A DNA stretch of 64,000 nucleotides from CADCTQ01 sp963844325 (GTDB lineage Bacteria; Bacteroidota; Bacteroidia; Cytophagales; 172606-1). Location: contig CAWJNV010000002.1 of NCBI GenBank assembly GCA_963844325.1, forward strand, positions 4,278,001-4,342,000, written 5' to 3'. Of this stretch, positions 32,654 through 41,971 are shown in pieces. The translations under genes were made by a program, and so were the position numbers. Within the stretch, counting starts at the first letter, position 1; every line of letters starts with the position of its first letter. Below the pieces are notes generated by a model. That model did no database searches, was not told the origin of the DNA, and saw only the letters and a list, made by a program, of their open reading frames with translations.

Positions 32654-33931
32654 TCACTCTTTTTTTAGTTTAATTGTAAAAGATTGGGTCATAAAACCAT
32701 AATACTCGTGGTGCTTATGGACGGCAGTATAATCGCCGGCAAACATGATTGTCCCGGATAAACCGTCTTTACTCCACCACTTATTGGGTATTTGGGGCAA
32801 GTAAGCAGAATGCCTGGTGCCTCCCCACGGTTTTTCATTGTGAAATATTTTCCAGGGTCCCCATGGATTCTCACTTTCATACAATTGCATTTCCGATTCT
32901 TTATCCCACTTGCTCCACTCTTCATCCGAAGCATCTTCCCGGTGAGGGAAGACGTCGCTATACATTCCCAGTATGTAACGTTTTAAGGCTTTGTTATAAG
33001 AAATGGTAGGATGGGCAGTGTGGCCCGGATCGCTAAAAATCGGGTAACTCTCATCCTCTGATCTGGACCAACCGGGGATATTGTTTTTTATACCCGATAA
33101 AAATTGCCATGCACTGCGGTTTATTATACTGTCTTTATGAACACGAGCCATGAATACATGATCTCCCGTTTCCCAACTGCCGTCGTTGGACATCGCATAC
33201 ACGTACGGCGAAAGATGTGCCGGCACATCACCGTATCCCGGACCGAAATTCAAAAACGTAAGTCCGGCAAACTTGGGCCCGAGAAAGCGGGGGGTGTTTG
33301 CGTCCGGAACATTCGTCCAGGTTTTTCCGAAATCGGTTGATTTTATAATGCCGGCTATACCGTAGTTTTTTGAATACGCTGAAGTAAAAAACATATGACC
33401 CAACATAGGTTCCGGAGCGCCTTTAAAAGGATCATAGTTTTCTAAGCGGGGCCTGATGGAATCAAAATAAGGCTGGAGGCGAGGGAGGTTCCAGTCATAA
33501 TCGTAAATAGAGACATAAAGCAACGAGTCCACGGCAATAATTCCGTCTACGTACCTGTGCAACATTTTATGTTCAGGCATCATTTTACGGAAAGGAATTT
33601 CCATAAAATCGGTTACCGTCTCTACTTTGTGAGCAGGAGGCGTTCCGGTTACCCTGAGCACATGGGCATAGTTGATGGGGCCTCCGAAATTTTTCCCATC
33701 ATCATCCAATACGTAAATGGCATCGTCAATGCCCCAGGTCCACCAGTGCATATCAGAACCGCTGCCCGGGTATCGGCTGGGCTGGGAAGTAAATTCAAGC
33801 TTTTCTATCAAATCGCTTTCCGGATAGGCAATGGAGCGATGGTAAGTCAGGTTTGCGGCCTTTTCTTGTTTGTTGCAGGAAAGAAAAAATGCGCTCAGTA
33901 TGAGTGTAGCTAAGCAGGTTGTTTTTAGCAT
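32654..33931 (-). CDS. DUF4185-like secreted beta-propeller lipoprotein
   Basis: A 425-aa protein with a lipobox LSC (Cys19) after MLKTTCLATLILSAFF. The body shows repeated W/D-rich blade-like units (MHWWTWGIDDAIYVLDDDGK, GIIKSTDFGKTWTNV, NPWGPWKIFHN) and the phrase HPTISYNKALKRYILGMYS, as in DUF4185 and five-bladed propeller glycosidase relatives. It may bind or cleave a polysaccharide outside the cell, but acidic catalytic residues cannot be assigned by eye. AT-rich compared with the core. It is convergent with the PaiB-like gene and monocistronic. Confidence 0.65.
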   Translation of the reverse strand: MLKTTCLATLILSAFFLSCNKQEKAANLTYHRSIAYPESDLIEKLEFTSQPSRYPGSGSDMHWWTWGIDDAIYVLDDDGKNFGGPINYAHVLRVTGTPPAHKVETVTDFMEIPFRKMMPEHKMLHRYVDGIIAVDSLLYVSIYDYDWNLPRLQPYFDSIRPRLENYDPFKGAPEPMLGHMFFTSAYSKNYGIAGIIKSTDFGKTWTNVPDANTPRFLGPKFAGLTFLNFGPGYGDVPAHLSPYVYAMSNDGSWETGDHVFMARVHKDSIINRSAWQFLSGIKNNIPGWSRSEDESYPIFSDPGHTAHPTISYNKALKRYILGMYSDVFPHREDASDEEWSKWDKESEMQLYESENPWGPWKIFHNEKPWGGTRHSAYLPQIPNKWWSKDGLSGTIMFAGDYTAVHKHHEYYGFMTQSFTIKLKKE

Positions 33932-34470
33932 TTTATGCTCCTTTTGTTCAGTTTTCGGCTACATGGGCAGTAAAATTAAAGAAATCAACCAGTCCACCAA
34001 AAATTTCAACTGCGCATACAACCAGATCATAAAGGAGCGGGCTCTCTCCCGGTAATGCATCAGTCAATCTTGCGGTACTCCACCGAACGCAGGCTCTTAA
34101 CCGTTAGGGAAAGGCCCCCTTACGCATCAGACTTAAATTTGAAACTCGCATTTTCCACGCCCTTGCGTACAAACCGGGTTTCGGACCCGGGAATCAATTC
34201 CTGCCGGCGAGCAGGTGATCTTTTTTTATTGGACGCCCCTGACACAGTCCAGCGTACAGTCTCATTCCAGAAGATTACCCTTTTCTCCTCAATTGCACTT
34301 TGTGAAACTCATACCTGCCGAATACAGCAAGAGGACAGGAACTTTCCCTCCCTCTCAATACTTGAACTTTTCTTGTTACGGTCCTTGATGCCCAATTGGT
34401 CTTATCTTTTCGTGCTATATATTGGGGGAAGACCATTGGTATCGTTACCCGTAAACATACAGGGTTGACA
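33932..34470. other. Gene-free stretch of 539 bp
   Basis: No credible gene on either strand. Short open frames here have no start context or family resemblance. One fragment (34006-34054, ending in KERALSR and TAA) may be the end of a lost gene. Composition is mixed and AT-leaning. I see no operator copy or terminator. Confidence 0.45.
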
Positions 34471-34695
34471 ATGCAATTTGATGATCTGATTAGTACTATT
34501 AAAAAACAAATTGTCAATTCAGTAGCTTACATGAGCCCCGATAACCCTCACAGGGATGTTGTAGGGCACAATGCTCATGCGACTATGTACAACAGTTATA
34601 CAAAACTTCTGGCGATAGCTCAAGAAATGAAACGTTCAGCTAATGTAGGTATAGGATTCGCGTATCAATTGGATATGATTCGCAATAGTCTCTGA
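34471..34695 (+). CDS. Small hypothetical protein
   Basis: A possible 74-aa protein (MQFDDLISTIKKQIVNSV at the start, AYQLDMIRNSL at the end), helical and charged, with no signal peptide. The ATG is preceded by an AT-rich stretch. I do not recognise a family. It is isolated, between a long gap and the gap before hsdM, in AT-rich island sequence. It could equally be a chance open frame; the codon pattern (regular third positions) is only mildly supportive. Confidence 0.35.
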   Translation: MQFDDLISTIKKQIVNSVAYMSPDNPHRDVVGHNAHATMYNSYTKLLAIAQEMKRSANVGIGFAYQLDMIRNSL

Positions 34696-35032
34696 TACGC
34701 TCAGCAGTATATACTCCACTTTTAATTTACAGAAGTGCTCTTCAGTGCATCGGTTATATCGGGCTCCCCGGCTTTGCATAGCCGGCGAACCGGAAAACCG
34801 TTACGGTAAATCTTGCCATAATTTTGTCTTACTGGCAATTCACCATTCCCCATACTGTACTTGCGTCCCCGCCAGATGATTGGGGCGACACAAGTGAACT
34901 TCTGTCCGTTGGGCGGGTGACCGGGCTTGGAAAACCGTCGTGCAAAGGGTATTATTACTTCAAGGAACATCGAATGCCGATGGACCTTTAATGCCGCAGT
35001 AAAATGCCTTTGACAAACCCGAGCCATAAAAC
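34696..35032. other. Gene-free stretch of 337 bp upstream of hsdM
   Basis: A perfect TAnnTTTG box, TAATTTTG (34819-34826), lies on the plus strand about 206 nt before the hsdM start and may be its promoter. A 101-codon open frame on the minus strand has no recognisable features and was left out. Confidence 0.45.
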
Positions 35033-36631
35033 ATGTCCAGCGAACAGAAACGCATATTAGAGCAACAACTTTGGAACATTGCCAATGCCCTTCGGGGTAA
35101 GATGGACGCCGACGAGTTCCGCGATTACATTCTGGGCTTCATCTTTTACAAGTACCTCTCGGAAAAAATGGAGTCCTACGCCAACGAGATTTTAAAGCAG
35201 GATGAGATTGCCTTCGTGGACATTGACGAACACACGCCCGAAGGACAGGAGTACTTGGCCGTAATTAAGGACGAAGCTTTACAGAAGCTGGGCTATTTCC
35301 TCAAACCATCCGAGTTGTTTCGCATGATTGCCAAGCGCGGCAACACCAAACCGGATAAGGAAAACCAAGCTGAGGGCGACCATACCGCTACCAACTTTAT
35401 CCTGGCGGACCTTTCGGCCATTCTCAACAACATTGAGCAAAGCACGATGGGCACTGACAGCGAGGAGGACTTTAATAAACTTTTCGAGGACCTGGACTTG
35501 ACCTCCAGCAAGCTCGGCCGCACTGAGTCGGCTAAAAACGCTTTGATTGCCAAGGTGCTGGGCCACCTGGATGCCATTGACTTCCAGTTGAGCAACAGCG
35601 AATCGGATGTGCTGGGCGACGCCTACGAATACATGATCGGGCAGTTTGCCAGCGGTGCCGGCAAAAAAGCCGGCGAGTTTTACACGCCGCAGCAGGTCTC
35701 GAAGGTGCTGGCCAAGCTGGTGACTACGGGCAAAACCAAGCTCCGGTCAGTGTATGATCCTACGTGCGGCTCGGGTTCGCTGCTGCTGCGGGTAGCCAAG
35801 GAGGTGCAGGAAGTTTCCAACTTCTACGGGCGGGAACTCAACCGCACCACCTGCAACCTGGCTCGGATGAACATGATTCTGCACGATGTGCACTACCGCA
35901 AGTTCGACATCCGGCAGGACGATACGCTGGAGCACCCGCACCACCTCGACAAGCGCTTTGAGGCCATCGTCGCCAACCCGCCCTTTTCGGCGCAGTGGAG
36001 CGCAAACCCGCTGCACCTGTCCGATGACCGTTTCGGCCAGTACGGCAAGCTGGCCCCGGCCTCCAAGGCGGACTTTGCCTTTGTGCAACACATGGTGTAC
36101 CACCTGGCCGAAAACGGCGCCATGGCCGTAGTGGTGCCGCATGGTGTGCTCTTCCGGGGCGGCGCCGAAGGACACATCCGCCAGCACCTGGTGGAGGATA
36201 AGAATTACCTGGACGCCGTAATCGGCCTGCCGGCCAACATCTTCTACGGCACGAGCATTCCCACGGCCATCCTGGTATTCAAGAAGTGTCGCGAAAACCC
36301 GGAAGACGTGCTCTTCATTGACGCCAGCGCCCACTACGACAAGGCCAAAAACCAGAACGTGCTGCGCGGCAGCGATATTGAAAAGATCGTGGCTACCTAC
36401 CGGGGGCGGCTGGTGGAGGAAAAGTACAGCTACAGAGCGACGCTGGAAAAGATCAGGGAAAACGAATTCAACCTTAACATTCCCCGGTACGTGGACACGT
36501 TCGCCGAGGAAGATGCGATTGACCTGGGTGAACTGTCGGCGCAATTGCAGGCCCTTGACAGCGACATGGCAGCCACGGACGCCACGATTGCCTACTTCTG
36601 CCGGCAACTGAACATCCCCACGCCTTTTTAA
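35033..36631 (+). CDS. hsdM: Type I restriction-modification system methyltransferase subunit HsdM
   Basis: A 532-aa full-length N6-adenine methyltransferase subunit. The N-terminal helical domain (QQLWNIANALRGKMDADEFR, FIFYKYLSEKM) precedes the S-adenosylmethionine motif I DPTCGSGSLLL near residue 241 and the catalytic NPPF near 315. Late signatures are AVVVPHGVLFRGGAEG and FYGTSIPTAILVFKK. It works with HsdS, which chooses the DNA sequence, to methylate adenine. Here hsdS is broken and no hsdR lies in the window, so the enzyme probably lacks partners. The GC content is higher than in the neighbouring island genes. A kinase-like gene overlaps its stop by one base. Confidence 0.95.
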   Translation: MSSEQKRILEQQLWNIANALRGKMDADEFRDYILGFIFYKYLSEKMESYANEILKQDEIAFVDIDEHTPEGQEYLAVIKDEALQKLGYFLKPSELFRMIAKRGNTKPDKENQAEGDHTATNFILADLSAILNNIEQSTMGTDSEEDFNKLFEDLDLTSSKLGRTESAKNALIAKVLGHLDAIDFQLSNSESDVLGDAYEYMIGQFASGAGKKAGEFYTPQQVSKVLAKLVTTGKTKLRSVYDPTCGSGSLLLRVAKEVQEVSNFYGRELNRTTCNLARMNMILHDVHYRKFDIRQDDTLEHPHHLDKRFEAIVANPPFSAQWSANPLHLSDDRFGQYGKLAPASKADFAFVQHMVYHLAENGAMAVVVPHGVLFRGGAEGHIRQHLVEDKNYLDAVIGLPANIFYGTSIPTAILVFKKCRENPEDVLFIDASAHYDKAKNQNVLRGSDIEKIVATYRGRLVEEKYSYRATLEKIRENEFNLNIPRYVDTFAEEDAIDLGELSAQLQALDSDMAATDATIAYFCRQLNIPTPF

Positions 36632-37161
36632 TGCCCGGTGCCATGAAATACCCCCGACAACTTTCGGCCGGAGCCAATAACACCGTGATTGCGCTCTCGG
36701 AAACGGAAGTAGCCAAGCTCTATACCGGTGATACGCGTTCGGACATCGGCTCGGAGGCGGAGAAGATGAAGTTTGCCAACGCCGTAAACGGCCTGGTGGT
36801 AAAGTTCGTGCGGCTGGACTTTCACGAGGCCCTGCAAGCCGAAATGCTGGTGATGGAACGTCTTAAGCCTCTTGATTTCCGGGCTTACGAAGTAGAACGC
36901 CGCGAACTGTGGCTGGATGTGTTTGAGGATGAGCTTACCCAGTTGCACCGGGCCGGCTTTGTGCACCGCGACTTGCGGCGGCCCTCTGACATTGGCGGAC
37001 TGGCTTTCGACAATATTCTGCTGACCGAGTTAGGGCTGCGGCTCATTGACGTAGGCATATCGGCCCTGCGCCACCAGGTGGGCGACCGGATATTTGCAAA
37101 ATACCTCGAAACTGAGCAAAAAGAACTCCAGCAGTTCAAAACGTATTTTATCAACCGCTGA
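36631..37161 (+). CDS. Small protein-kinase-like protein in the hsd locus
   Basis: A 176-aa protein that reads as a miniature kinase fold. An N-lobe-like start (SAGANNTVIALSETEVAKLY) has a possible beta-3 Lys, SEAEKMKFANAV is a candidate for the helix-C Glu, then comes the catalytic loop FVHRDLRRP near residue 110 with DNILL, and LIDVG in the DFG position. The size is about two-thirds of a standard kinase. The ATG overlaps the hsdM stop (TAATG), with ATG at 36643 as an alternative. Translational coupling suggests a role tied to the modification enzyme. Activity and substrate are unknown. Confidence 0.65.
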   Translation: MPGAMKYPRQLSAGANNTVIALSETEVAKLYTGDTRSDIGSEAEKMKFANAVNGLVVKFVRLDFHEALQAEMLVMERLKPLDFRAYEVERRELWLDVFEDELTQLHRAGFVHRDLRRPSDIGGLAFDNILLTELGLRLIDVGISALRHQVGDRIFAKYLETEQKELQQFKTYFINR

Positions 37162-37188
37162 TGATGAGACGGCGGCTTCGTTGAAAAA

Positions 37189-37343
37189 ACCCGTTTGGGC
37201 TTACCGGCACTTCCCGAATCATTTTGCCACGGGCCGTGGCAAAATTGGGAAACAGACTGTTTCCCAATTACCCAACTGAATACGAACAACAGAGTCTGCC
37301 CACCATTGAAGACATTGAAAACGAATTAGACCCGAATAAGTAG
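37189..37343 (+). pseudogene. Possible C-terminal remnant of an unidentified protein in the hsd locus
   Basis: A start-less open frame of about 50 codons after a TGA: PFGLTGTSRIILPRAVAKLG, then NRLFPNYPTEYEQQSLPTIE and DIENELDPNK, closing with TAG only 3 nt before the hsdS ATG. The LPTIEDIENEL ending looks like the C-terminus of proteins often found between the M and S genes of type I systems, but I cannot name the family. The front of the gene is missing or has been replaced by the kinase-like gene. Confidence 0.3.
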
Positions 37344-37346
37344 AAC

Positions 37347-37862
37347 ATGGAAGTATTGACCGAAGAACAGGTGCCTGTATTACGGTTCCCAGAGTTTGAG
37401 GGGGAGTGGCGGGAAAGAAAGATTAAAGACGATTGGAAAGAGTTTCGCTGCCAGTTAAGGTAGTTAAAGATAAATATTATCAAAAGATCGGAATACGCTC
37501 CCACGGAAAAGGAGTTTTTTATAAAGAGCCGGTCACAGGTGGGTCGTTAGGAGATAAGCGTGTATTTTGGGTTCAAGAAGATGCATTCGTTGTGAACATC
37601 GTGTTTGCCTGGGAGCAAGCAGTAGCAAAGACTACCCAATATGAGGTTGGCCTAATAGCCTCACACCGTTTTCCAATGTACAAGCCTAAGGAAAATGAAT
37701 CTTACTTAGATTACATATTGCACTTTTTTCTAACAAAAAGAGGAAAAGGCTTATTGGAGTTGGCTTCTCCAGGTGGAGCAGGAAGAAATAAAACTTTAGG
37801 ACAGAAAGAGTTTGAGAACCTAAAGATTGTTATTCCCTCGCAGCATGAACAGCGAAAGATAG
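37347..37862 (+). pseudogene. hsdS: Type I restriction-modification specificity subunit, frameshifted and truncated
   Basis: The gene starts well (MEVLTEEQVPVLRFPEFEGE, WRERKIKD), then a one-base shift near 37428-37433 ends the frame in TAG at 37460. The next frame continues LERVSLPVKV and on through a recognisable target-recognition domain: IGIRSHGKGVFYKEP, VTGGSLGDKRVFWV, ASPGGAGRNKTLGQKEFENL, IPSQHEQRKIA. After KIA the gene stops dead at the edge of an IS630 remnant, so the second recognition domain is lost. It could not direct HsdM as it stands. Confidence 0.85.
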
Positions 37863-38400
37863 CTGGATTCAACCTCTGTCTGAAAAACCGGGTGCCTGAC
37901 ACTGATCTTATGCTGAGGGCGGTAAAGCACAATATTCATTCCTTTCAACTGCTGACGTACGCCTTCTCCACTCAGGCCGATACCTGTCTGTTCCGGCAGA
38001 TACTCTGAAAACCGCTCCAGGGTCCACAATGAGAACTCCAGTCTTAAGGCCCTGGGTCGTTGTCTGACATTCCCCCATATCTGAAAACGTATTGATTTAG
38101 AATGCTAACGTCAGAGCAGACAGAGCGATAAAAGCTTATAATTGTACTTTATAAAGTGAAAAAATTGTACTATTCCTAACCTTAGTCAGTACTGGAAAGC
38201 AATAGCTCCTCATCCTCAGCAGTTACCTTAGCGGGGTTACCGCTCCCGGGAGCATCCCACAAGCTGTTTATGCCCTCAGCTTGATAGCGTTTCAACCAGC
38301 GTTGCACGATCCGCTCGCTTTCCCGAACGATGGGTGCAATCTGGGACGCTTTTAAGCCTCGATCAAATGAGAGCAGAATCATTTGTGCCCGTGCCCGCAT
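37863..38400 (-). mobile_element. IS630-family transposase remnant, split and truncated
   Basis: On the minus strand the N-terminal helix-turn-helix part (38400 to about 38195: MRARAQMILLSFDRGLKASQ, RIVQRWLKRYQAEGI, DAPGSGNPAKV) is followed by roughly 120 bp of foreign AT-rich sequence. Then comes the second winged-helix part (about 38075 to 37863: RALRLEFSLWTLERFSEYLP, GIGLSGEGVRQQLKGMN, YRPQHKISV). The DDE catalytic domain is missing; instead the hsdS fragment begins. The 120-bp insert contains imperfect complementary arms (38065-38075 and 38097-38124). Clearly inactive. Confidence 0.8.
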
Positions 38401-38640
38401 GCCTGATAAAGGGGTAGTCTGGTAACAACACGTCCTTCGATGACGACAGGACCATGGTAGCCAATCGTTTTCAATGCTTGAAAATAGGGGCGAAAATTCT
38501 CACCATTCACCCCGGGCAAAGTCCGTTCTTCTTTTTCGGCTATTTATACATAAGCAATCCATTGCCTGGTTTCAAAAATATGCTGGGGCGATTCTTCTTT
38601 GAGCATGTGGCAGATGTCAGCATTAAGCTGGAAATTGTAA
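38401..38640 (-). pseudogene. Sugar phosphate isomerase/epimerase (TIM-barrel) remnant
   Basis: Minus-strand translation gives FQLNADICHMLKEESPQHIF, WIAYV, then a TAA in place of the usual His, IAEKEERTLPGVNGENFRPY, FQALKTIGYHGPVVIEGR. This is the C-terminal part of an AP-endonuclease-2-like sugar isomerase/epimerase (family pattern VHIAExxRxxPGxGxxxFxxxxxALKxxGYxGxxxIE). It is cut on one side by a 42-bp palindrome and on the other by the IS630 remnant, and holds an in-frame stop. Not functional. Confidence 0.7.
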
Positions 38641-38678
38641 GCAACTGAGCAAGTACTGGTACTTGCTCAGTTGCTTAC
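38637..38678. repeat. Perfect 42-bp palindrome
   Basis: Two 20-bp arms (38637-38656 and 38659-38678) are exactly complementary around a 2-nt centre (TG). It lies between a pseudogene fragment and the 3' end of the large secreted beta-helix gene. Without a T-run it is not a typical terminator. It may be a cruciform-forming insertion scar or a mobile element end. Confidence 0.9.
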
Positions 38679-38762
38679 CATCATGCTTCTCAACGCACCA
38701 ATTTAAAGGGGTAATCCTTTACACTTTGCTATGGATTCAGGTATTCACTTTCCCCGAACTAC

Positions 38763-41645
38763 TCAGTCAGCCAACACTATTTTCTGTGTTTTTATTCCTG
38801 AGGAGGTTTGAATCCTTATGAAGTATAAACCACGGGAATAATTTGATATGTCAATAGCCTCTTCAACATTTCCAGACCTTCGTAAATTCATGATGGCTTT
38901 ACCGCACCAATTTGAAATAATGATGTTTGCTGGTCCTTCATTAGCAAATTTCATTAGAAACTTTCCAGCGTTCGGGTTAGGGTAGACATAGATGGCCTCA
39001 TTATTATCAGGATGGGAGGTTACTGTTATTTCAGTTGTTGCCGGAGTGGAAAAAAGTTGGCTCCGAGGTACAACTTCATAAGATTGACTTGAACTGCTCC
39101 ATCTTAATTTTATTACCGCACTTCCTGTGTTTTCAAAGTACTCCATTCTGATGCTGTATTTGGTTCCTGCCTGAAGATTGATCGTACCAGTATATTTAGT
39201 TGTCCCTTCTTTTTTGTGATTCATCCACTTGCTAATAATCTCAACGTTATTTACCCATAAACGGACCCCATTATCAGATTCAACTTCAAAAGTGTAATAT
39301 TCAGAATAGCTGGGTAGTACTGTTCCTGACCAGCGGGCGGAGAAGTTATTTGTAGATTGACTGGTAGAATAAGATCGGGAACCCCAGTCAAAATTAACGG
39401 TTGAGTCTACTCTTGTCACAGCGGGGGTGCCTCTGAGGGAGATATTATTAAAATATTCTCCACTTAACCCATCACCGGGCTCTGGCGGTGCATAACCAGA
39501 TTCGTATGCTCCTATATCCACTGCACCTGCCTGGACTCTTGGCCCATAGTTCAAATCAAAAGTACTGAGTCCGAGACCTGATGTGCCTGCATTTATGGCC
39601 GGGCTTGATGATTGCAATGCAAAGTTTGCATTCGCGGTAATAATGGTGGGATTAATCAATAAAGGATCTACTCCAAGTTTATTGCTGCTGTCAACTGAAG
39701 TAGTAGTCGTTTTGTTGAAATAGGTGGATGGTTGTCCAGCAGTTCCGTTAAATGCTATGTTATTTTTCCAGGTAATATTAGAATTGGTTCCCCAGTTGCC
39801 ATCATCCCGGATCGCAAAATTCATATTGGAATAGGCAGGGTTTGCCCATCCGATGTTGTTGACGAATGTAACATCCTTTGAATCGTAAACGACCATCTCT
39901 CCTCCATTACTAAATGTCTTTTTTGAATTCCAGTACGAGGTATTATTTCTGAAAAGAGCATTTTGAGATGACATTATATACAATCCTCTTCCACCGTTAT
40001 CATAAACCAGATTATTTTCAACCAATATTTTTCCGGTATATCCGGGATAGGTACCTTCCGGATGCTGGACATCAATGATGATCCCGTTGCCATCGGAATA
40101 CTTTCTTATACTGATCCATTTTACGGATGTATAATTGTTATACACCTTATTTCCCCGGATAACAATATTTGCTCCTGCATCCGTACCAATAAGATATATG
40201 ACGGAAATGCCGCTGGTTGCCCACATGGTATACCAGGAATTATTGTAAATCTCATTATTTTCAATGATCAGATAATCCGCATAGGTTGCACCGAATCCTC
40301 CCGCCGAACAGTCGTGAATTTTACAGTTCTTTACTGTTACATGATGTACTGTCGGCTTGTTTCTATCATTGATACTTATGCCGTTTGTGTTGGTATTGGT
40401 GGTACTTTGGTAGTCAGCCGGGGCGCCAGCATCCAGCGCTGCCTCTATTTTGTTGTAATTCGCTTCGCCCTGCTCAAGGGTAAGCTGATCATTGATGCCT
40501 TTGACTTCGATGCCATCAATAGTAATATAAGAAGCATTTATCTGGAGTAAATTCCAGTCCCCGGATGGTCCGCACGTAATCACCGGATTCTCTCCGGGAT
40601 ACGCTTTGTACGTAATTATTCCCGAGGCTGAACCTGGCTTTGTAATGGTGAATGGCGGATAAGTGCCGGTTCTGATCAAAACGGTGTCGCCTGGAATCAT
40701 GGCTGCGTGAGCTTTGGCGAAAGTCGCCCAAGGCGCATTCATGCTTCCATCATTATTGTCGTTACCGCTGGGGCTAACGTAGTAAACACTGGGCTGAAAA
40801 ACCGGAACTACCGAATTAGAAGATGGGCTAATTGGGCTATTTCCCATAGCGTTGGTAGCAAATACAGTAAACGTATAGGCCGTTCCGTTGGTAAGCCCGG
40901 GCACCGTAATGGGACTTGAACTACTGGTCGCTTGAATCCCCCCCGGAGAGGAGATTGCGGTATAGGATTTTATAGTTAAGCCACCCGTGTTGGCAGGAGG
41001 TGTAAAGGATACTGTTGCTTTACTGCTACCGGCAGTTGCCACAATGTCAGTTGGCACGTCTGGAACAGTGGAGCCCGGGGGGACCATTTCTGCCACCACC
41101 ACATCATCAAAATAGGGGGAAATTCCATTGGATGTGCCACCGCCGCCTAAAAAGAACTTAAATAAATTTGAAGGATCGGTAGTGGTTGCGGTAAAAAAGT
41201 ATGGCCCTAAGCTGGTTGGCGTTGTGGTTAGATTAATAGCAGGGCTTTCCCACCAGGTCTTTTTGGGTGCTACATTTTGTTGCAGCACTATTGTCGTTGT
41301 TCTTGGTGCGTCGGCACTCGCTTTGAATGTTACCGAATAGGTTTTGCCTGCCTCTAAAGCTACCGGATAGGATATCTGGACTGAATAGTTTGCCGTACCG
41401 GCGTTACCAATGGTCACCTTATAGGCCTTGCCCGTATAACCATCTTTAGCCACTACCGAAACATTGCCGCTGGCAGCCAGGGGATTGGTTGGGTCCCAGT
41501 TATAATCGAAATACTTTCCCCAGCCCGCATCGCTGGTGTCAAATGATGGGTTTAAAATTATGTTTGCCCCTGGAATGTCTTGGGCGTTAACTACCAATGC
41601 ACCCGAAACGAAGAGCATCAGTAAAATGGTAAGTGTTTTTCTCAT
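38763..41645 (-). CDS. Large secreted protein: carbohydrate-binding, fibronectin III, beta-helix, PA14, T9SS domain
   Basis: A 960-aa exported protein. Signal peptide (MRKTLTILLMLFVSGALVVN), a CBM-like jelly-roll module (about 25-190, NIILNPSFDTSDAGW), a fibronectin type III domain (about 197-285, PDVPTDIVATAGSSKATVSF), and a DUF1565-type right-handed beta-helix (about 290-690, YYVSPSGNDNNDGSMNAPWA) as in pectate-lyase-like proteins. A PA14 domain (about 705-845, GLSGEYFNN) and a T9SS sorting domain (VYPNPNAGKF to KIVLAD) end the chain. It probably binds and may cut an extracellular polysaccharide on the cell surface; catalytic residues are not assigned. AT-rich, typical of the island. Confidence 0.8.
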   Translation of the reverse strand: MRKTLTILLMLFVSGALVVNAQDIPGANIILNPSFDTSDAGWGKYFDYNWDPTNPLAASGNVSVVAKDGYTGKAYKVTIGNAGTANYSVQISYPVALEAGKTYSVTFKASADAPRTTTIVLQQNVAPKKTWWESPAINLTTTPTSLGPYFFTATTTDPSNLFKFFLGGGGTSNGISPYFDDVVVAEMVPPGSTVPDVPTDIVATAGSSKATVSFTPPANTGGLTIKSYTAISSPGGIQATSSSSPITVPGLTNGTAYTFTVFATNAMGNSPISPSSNSVVPVFQPSVYYVSPSGNDNNDGSMNAPWATFAKAHAAMIPGDTVLIRTGTYPPFTITKPGSASGIITYKAYPGENPVITCGPSGDWNLLQINASYITIDGIEVKGINDQLTLEQGEANYNKIEAALDAGAPADYQSTTNTNTNGISINDRNKPTVHHVTVKNCKIHDCSAGGFGATYADYLIIENNEIYNNSWYTMWATSGISVIYLIGTDAGANIVIRGNKVYNNYTSVKWISIRKYSDGNGIIIDVQHPEGTYPGYTGKILVENNLVYDNGGRGLYIMSSQNALFRNNTSYWNSKKTFSNGGEMVVYDSKDVTFVNNIGWANPAYSNMNFAIRDDGNWGTNSNITWKNNIAFNGTAGQPSTYFNKTTTTSVDSSNKLGVDPLLINPTIITANANFALQSSSPAINAGTSGLGLSTFDLNYGPRVQAGAVDIGAYESGYAPPEPGDGLSGEYFNNISLRGTPAVTRVDSTVNFDWGSRSYSTSQSTNNFSARWSGTVLPSYSEYYTFEVESDNGVRLWVNNVEIISKWMNHKKEGTTKYTGTINLQAGTKYSIRMEYFENTGSAVIKLRWSSSSQSYEVVPRSQLFSTPATTEITVTSHPDNNEAIYVYPNPNAGKFLMKFANEGPANIIISNWCGKAIMNLRRSGNVEEAIDISNYSRGLYFIRIQTSSGIKTQKIVLAD

Positions 41646-41971
41646 GAGGACATTGAATGATTAAAAGGTTAATAACATGCCAGCTTTACTACAAACTCTG
41701 ACTGCATCTTTCTGAGTAAAAGTTAAACTGGTAGAATTAGCAGTAATCCGACATTCTCCCGATTGGTGGATTGATTTGGCTGATGAGGGTTTATTCATAG
41801 CATTATTTTGTTAAAGGTTTAGACAAAACAAACTCTTTTTTGCTATTTCAGACTCACCCGTTTTACTGCAAAGCATATGCAAACTCCAAGCAAAAGTTAA
41901 GCAGAGTCAAGGATTTTATACTTTTTATATAAATTATAGGATTATATTAATAAAAATCGAGACTGTACATT
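41646..41971. other. Gene-free stretch of 326 bp
   Basis: AT-rich leader region upstream of the large secreted protein (minus strand), ending at the left terminus of the IS256 remnant. No clear TAnnTTTG box at standard spacing and no palindromic operator; the sequence ATCCGACATTC near 41747 matches only half of that operator. Confidence 0.45.

Noticed and set aside
34055..34468. A 137-codon frame on the plus strand
   Set aside because: The translation has no family features and codon use is irregular; it lies in a stretch with no other sign of coding.
34722..35027. A 101-codon frame on the minus strand before hsdM
   Set aside because: No signal, domain or regular codon pattern, and it would occupy the hsdM promoter region.
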